From Planctomycetaceae bacterium (GTDB lineage Bacteria > Planctomycetota > Planctomycetia > Planctomycetales > Planctomycetaceae), in the NCBI GenBank assembly GCA_003445035.1, contig DLVV01000373.1, positions 1 to 10,783 on the forward strand: a stretch of 10,783 nucleotides of DNA. Direction: 5' to 3'. Both the position numbers and the translations under genes were made by a program. Shown piece after piece: positions 7,717-10,783 of the stretch. Position 1 is the first letter of the stretch; each line of letters begins with the position of its first letter. The notes under the pieces are model-generated. The model had not been told where the DNA came from, did not search any database, and worked only from the letters and a program-made list of their open reading frames with translations.

Positions 7717-9036
7717 TCACACCACCCCGACTTCGGTGATGCGGGAACGGGTTTCACGAAACACGATGACCAGCGAGGCGATCACGAACGGCAACTTGGC
7801 GACAACCAGTGCCAGGGCCGCTCCGCGGATGCCGTACACCGGCACCAGCACCGCGCAGGCCACCAGTGAAGTCGCCGCGGTGAACATCCGCAGGGGAAAC
7901 TGGCGATGGATGACCCGGATCGCGATCAACGCCGTGGTCAGTGCCCCCGCCTGGTAAGCCACAGCCGCAGCACACATCACCACCAGCAGCAGGTCGGTGT
8001 GAACCGCGTACTCGGCACGGAACAGGAACGTCAGCAACCAATGCCCCAGCAACGGAACCATCGCCACACCGGCGATTCCCAGAGCCAGGTAGACGGCCAG
8101 CATTCGGCCCAGCAGCCGACGGAAACCCGTGAAATCCCCCTCGTGGAACATCGTGGCCAAGCGGGGACTGGCCACCTGGTTCGTCGCCCGGGTGAAGATG
8201 CCGCCGGCGGTGATCAACGCGGCGATCGCACCAAACACACCCAGATCCGCAACGCCCAGGCTGGTCGCGACAAAGTAATGCGGGATATTGATCTCCAGGG
8301 ACGTCAACAGGGTCGTTCCCGCCAGCGGCAGTCCCAGCAGCGACATGCGACGCAGCGGCTCGATGGCGAAGATCGGCCGCAGGCGGACGAATTGGCCGGA
8401 TCCGAGAATCCAACAGGCCAGGGGCAGGTCGCAACCGATCAGCACCAGCAACCGTGCCACTGCCAGTCCTCCCGCCGCACCGACAACATCCCCGGTTGCC
8501 AGAACCCCGAATCCGACACCGGCCAACGTGGCCAGGCCGTGAGCCGCCCTGCTGTGAGCCACCCGGTCCATTCGCTCGTGCTGCTGCAACAGCCCGTAGA
8601 TCACGTCAGAAATCGACTCGATGGCCTTGGCCAGCCCGATCAACAACACCGCCAGGAGGGCTGACTGACGGTATCCGGCACCCCAACCGATGCCCGCCAC
8701 GACGCCCAGGGCCAGAGTGGTCGAGAGCAGCCGCATGCCAAGATAGTCGCCGAAGCGGAACTGCCCGGCCTGGTCGGTGGCCTGGATCTCCCGCAATTTC
8801 AGGCTCGCACAGACGAACACCGGCGCGGTCAACGCCATGGCCAGCACGAACAGTCCCACCAGTTCCGGTGAACCCACCTTGGCCAGGACGACCAGGATGC
8901 CCCACTGACAGGCGGCGTAGGCCAGGTTGGCCGGGAGTGTCCACGCGAAATTCTGGCGCAACGACAACGGTCGGACAACCGGGGTGACCGGGGTGACCGG
9001 GGCAGCGGGAGACGGAACTTCGGAGGCCGACGACAT
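7717..9036 (-). CDS. Wzx-type polysaccharide flippase (MOP/PST superfamily)
   Basis: This 439-residue integral membrane protein is expected to flip undecaprenyl-linked repeat units from the cytoplasmic to the periplasmic face. After a Pro/Val-rich cytoplasmic N-terminus (1-25) come about 12 hydrophobic segments, roughly at 33-52, 58-78, 102-118, 124-140, 166-182, 185-211, 232-247, 262-282, 311-331, 348-374, 385-400 and 404-425. Family-like features are ISDVIYGLLQQHERM (142-156), SPRLATMFHEGDFTGFRRLL (290-309) and YGIRGAALALVVA (401-413), all common in Wzx/oligosaccharide flippases. Length is normal. It is the first gene of the tightly packed operon, and a 109-nt hairpin-rich gap separates it from the kinase-like gene upstream. 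No clear Shine-Dalgarno precedes the ATG at 9036, so the exact start is less certain. Codons 13-20 (PVTPVTPV) come from a short 9-nt tandem repeat. Confidence 0.9.
   Translation of the reverse strand: MSSASEVPSPAAPVTPVTPVVRPLSLRQNFAWTLPANLAYAACQWGILVVLAKVGSPELVGLFVLAMALTAPVFVCASLKLREIQATDQAGQFRFGDYLGMRLLSTTLALGVVAGIGWGAGYRQSALLAVLLIGLAKAIESISDVIYGLLQQHERMDRVAHSRAAHGLATLAGVGFGVLATGDVVGAAGGLAVARLLVLIGCDLPLACWILGSGQFVRLRPIFAIEPLRRMSLLGLPLAGTTLLTSLEINIPHYFVATSLGVADLGVFGAIAALITAGGIFTRATNQVASPRLATMFHEGDFTGFRRLLGRMLAVYLALGIAGVAMVPLLGHWLLTFLFRAEYAVHTDLLLVVMCAAAVAYQAGALTTALIAIRVIHRQFPLRMFTAATSLVACAVLVPVYGIRGAALALVVAKLPFVIASLVIVFRETRSRITEVGVV
8978..9002. repeat. Short 9-nt tandem repeat in the flippase N-terminal codons
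   Basis: The unit ACCGGGGTG occurs at 8978-8986 and 8987-8995 with a partial third copy at 8996-9002. On the minus strand it encodes the Pro-Val-Thr repeat in the cytoplasmic tail before the first membrane helix. Because the unit is a multiple of three, copy-number change would keep the reading frame. Confidence 0.7.
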
Positions 9037-9145
9037 GCGACGGGGCGCGCAACGGAAGTGGTCGATCCAACCGCCAAAAGGCGGGCCGGGGTGATAACAG
9101 AATCACCGCACCGGGGGAATACGTGACGGGTCGGTCACGGGCCGT
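9037..9145. promoter_or_regulatory. Hairpin-rich spacer between kinase-like gene and flippase operon
   Basis: Three separate inverted repeats lie in this 109-nt gap: CGTGAC/GTCACG (9122-9127 with 9134-9139), GGTGAT/ATCACC (9090-9095 with 9102-9107) and CCGCC/GGCGG around AAAA (9071-9075 with 9080-9084). The first begins 7 nt after the kinase-like stop codon and may serve as a weak terminator, though no T-run follows. The gap is the only place where an internal operon promoter could plausibly sit, but no clear -35/-10 pair was found. Confidence 0.4.
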
Positions 9146-10150
9146 TCACGCCGCCTTCGAGCGGGGCGACGTCGCGGCACTTCGGTGGGCATTGACCAGG
9201 CCGACCACGTACCGTTCCAGTCGCTCCACGTTCAGTTTCGGTCGCAGCCACTGGTCCCGACGTCCACGGATCTCCGGACGGCTCAACACCGCCAGTCGGC
9301 TCGCCAGGTAAGCTCCGCAAACGGCCGGCGCCTCGGGCAGGTGCCGCGCCTCCGCATAAGACTCGAGAAACGCACTCGCGAAGGACTCGGCAGCGTCGAT
9401 CCGTTCGACCCAGCCCCACCGACTGCGAAACAGGGTGATCACCAGCCAGGCCGCGTCGAAGACCCATGGTCCCCGTACGACCCGCGGACCGCAGAGATCC
9501 GACGCGGCCCAGTCGGTGACGAACAGCCTGCGACCGTTGTCGGCCACCAGCAGGTTCCAGGCATTGAAATCGCCGTGCAAAGCGACTTCGTGATCCTGGG
9601 TGATCGGCATACCGGCCACGCACCCGCTCTCGACTCGCCATGGTGCCGCCAACGATTCCCCCAGGCCCACCGGAAATCTCAACGAATCATGAATCGCCGC
9701 CAATGCCCAGCCGGCTCGTGCGGCCATCTCGCACCCCTCGGCGCGACGACAGCCGACCAGCCAGGTCCACAGCGGCACCACGCCGCCAATCCGTTCGAAG
9801 ACAATCCGCCCGGCCTCGGGTCGTCCACCGACGATCTCGGGCACATCGAACAACCCGGTCCGCCTCCCGACCGCACCCGCCAACCGGGTCTTCTCGGCCT
9901 CGATCACCGACACCGCCGGCAACTGCTGCTTGATGACTTCAGTAGCGGTCAACACCGTCTGTCTCGCGCTCTCCCGGCGGTGAACCGCGCGGCCCCGGCG
10001 CAACAGTCCCAGGGCCAGTCGTACCACCAGTTGCCGCTGCCACGCCAGCAGTAGCAAACAGGTGATCGTTGCAGCGATCGGGACAATCGAACCAGACACG
10101 TGGCGGGAACCTAGGTCGGATGGCGAGACGGCCGCAAGGCGAAATTTCAC
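9146..10150 (-). CDS. Membrane-anchored phosphotransferase-like protein (APH / choline-kinase fold)
   Basis: This gene encodes up to 334 residues. The C-lobe has the catalytic loop HGDFNAWN (His192, Asp194, Asn199) followed by LFVTDWAASD with Asp213 as the likely metal-binding residue, matching the Brenner-type motif of aminoglycoside/choline/homoserine kinases (PF01636-like). The N-lobe is shorter: EVIKQ (Lys74) may carry the ATP-binding lysine, followed by a Glu-containing helix (83-95) and VPEIVGG. Residues 21-37 form a hydrophobic stretch followed by basic residues, suggesting a single membrane anchor with the kinase domain in the cytoplasm. The start is GTG at 10150, with a weak ribosome site; GTG at 10099 (residue 18) is an alternative that keeps the anchor. 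Its place beside Wzx and divergent from the export lipoprotein points to a glycan-related substrate, such as a sugar or glycolipid, rather than antibiotic resistance. The substrate is unknown. Confidence 0.8.
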   Translation of the reverse strand: MKFRLAAVSPSDLGSRHVSGSIVPIAATITCLLLLAWQRQLVVRLALGLLRRGRAVHRRESARQTVLTATEVIKQQLPAVSVIEAEKTRLAGAVGRRTGLFDVPEIVGGRPEAGRIVFERIGGVVPLWTWLVGCRRAEGCEMAARAGWALAAIHDSLRFPVGLGESLAAPWRVESGCVAGMPITQDHEVALHGDFNAWNLLVADNGRRLFVTDWAASDLCGPRVVRGPWVFDAAWLVITLFRSRWGWVERIDAAESFASAFLESYAEARHLPEAPAVCGAYLASRLAVLSRPEIRGRRDQWLRPKLNVERLERYVVGLVNAHRSAATSPRSKAA

Positions 10151-10319
10151 ACTGCCGCCAGAGATGCAAAACCATATTGACTCGAGTCGACCCCTGGCCT
10201 ACCGTCCCGCCCTCAACTCGTCCCCCACTTCTCCCGGATTCAACCTGTCCAGGTCACGACGATCCTGAGGTCGTTGTGCACCCCGGCTGGTCCGCACGGT
10301 CCACGTCGAAATCCTGCCC
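10151..10319. promoter_or_regulatory. Divergent intergenic region between kinase-like gene and export lipoprotein
   Basis: This 169-nt stretch separates two divergent genes and should hold both promoters. It contains a perfect 10-bp palindrome GACTCGAGTC at 10179-10188, preceded by T-rich sequence so that TTGACT (10178-10183) resembles a -35 box, but no acceptable -10 box follows at the usual distance. A weak inverted repeat ACGAC/GTCGT flanks 10257-10275. Nothing coding is supported. Confidence 0.45.
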
Positions 10320-10783
10320 ATGCCCTGTCGTTTTCCATTTCCCGCATCGGCCTGTCTGCTGGTGGGCCTGGCGACCGTTCTGAGCGCCGCCGGCTGCGCG
10401 GTGACCGACTCCGAGAGGCTGCGGTACACCGCCGACACGCTGCCCGAATCCCTGGTGGCGCCGGTCTACGACAACCCGCGGACGGTGCAGTGGACCAATC
10501 TGGCCATGCAGACCGTCGGCAGCCAGTCGATCGCCGGCGGGGACGTGGTCGAAATCACCATCGCTTCGGGCCTGACCACCAACGACACGTTGACCTGGCC
10601 GATCCGGGTCAACCTGGGAACCGGCATGGCCAACATGCCGGGCATCGGACAGTTGCCCCTGGCCGGACTGACGCTCGAGGGAGCCGAGGCCGCGATCACG
10701 GCCGCCTGTGTCAACAAGGGGCTGTTCTGGAATCCCAACGTCACCGTGATGATGAAGCAGCCGTTCAAGAACCGCATCATGGT
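10320..10783 (+). CDS. Wza-type polysaccharide biosynthesis/export lipoprotein, 3' end outside window
   Basis: The frame opens at ATG 10320 and stays open for 154 codons to the window edge, so the C-terminal part is missing. Residues 1-26 form a lipoprotein signal: basic Arg4, a hydrophobic core (ACLLVGLATVLSA) and a relaxed lipobox AAGC with Cys26 as the lipidated residue. The mature part contains IAGGDVVEITIASG, then PGIGQLPLAGLTLEGAEAAI and WNPNVTVMM, matching the Poly_export (PF02563-like) domain: GD-V-E-I start, a pi-G-glycine-rich strand, G-LT-EAE helix, and closing beta strand. Such outer-membrane proteins form the channel through which Wzy-made polysaccharide leaves the cell. An in-frame stop at 10266-10268 limits earlier starts, and no strong ribosome site is seen. 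It is divergent from the kinase-like gene and probably begins another transcription unit of the same locus. SLBB domains would be expected beyond the edge. Confidence 0.85.
   Translation, partial: MPCRFPFPASACLLVGLATVLSAAGCAVTDSERLRYTADTLPESLVAPVYDNPRTVQWTNLAMQTVGSQSIAGGDVVEITIASGLTTNDTLTWPIRVNLGTGMANMPGIGQLPLAGLTLEGAEAAITAACVNKGLFWNPNVTVMMKQPFKNRIM

Overview
This high-GC window is part of a polysaccharide (exopolysaccharide, capsule or O-antigen-like) biosynthesis and export locus of the Wzx/Wzy type. Protein style, GC-rich codon use, two AsnB-type amidotransferases placed among glycan genes, and a Wza-type lipoprotein with the core 'GDVVEITIASG' suggest a Gram-negative bacterium, most likely a member of the Planctomycetota. 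The taxonomic call is an inference from overall style and was not tested by any search.

Layout. Positions 1-337 are non-coding leader with a nested inverted repeat (189-239). A GT4 glycosyltransferase follows on the + strand (338-1543). It converges, with only 13 nt between stop codons, on a long minus-strand operon. Read in its own direction (right to left), the operon runs: Wzx-type flippase (9036-7717), AsnB-like amidotransferase 2 (7715-5841), Wzy-type polymerase or O-antigen ligase-like membrane protein (5844-4639), second GT4 glycosyltransferase (4642-3461), AsnB-like amidotransferase 1 (3458-1557). These five genes are joined by 1-2 nt gaps or ATGA stop/start overlaps. Upstream of the flippase, after a 109-nt hairpin-rich gap, lies a minus-strand phosphotransferase-like gene (10150-9146) with a probable N-terminal membrane anchor and an HGDxxxxN catalytic loop. 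A divergent intergenic region (10151-10319) separates it from a plus-strand Wza-type polysaccharide export lipoprotein (from 10320) that runs off the right edge.

How the genes may work together. In the standard Wzy-dependent scheme the glycosyltransferases build a lipid-linked repeat unit, Wzx flips it, Wzy polymerises it and the Wza-type protein exports it. The two glutamine-dependent amidotransferases could amidate acidic sugars, or another carboxylate, of the repeat unit, and the kinase-like protein could phosphorylate a sugar or glycolipid; both ideas are inference. No initiating phosphoglycosyltransferase, co-polymerase/tyrosine kinase or exosortase is present here, so the locus presumably continues outside the window. 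No tRNA, rRNA, CRISPR array or insertion sequence was seen.
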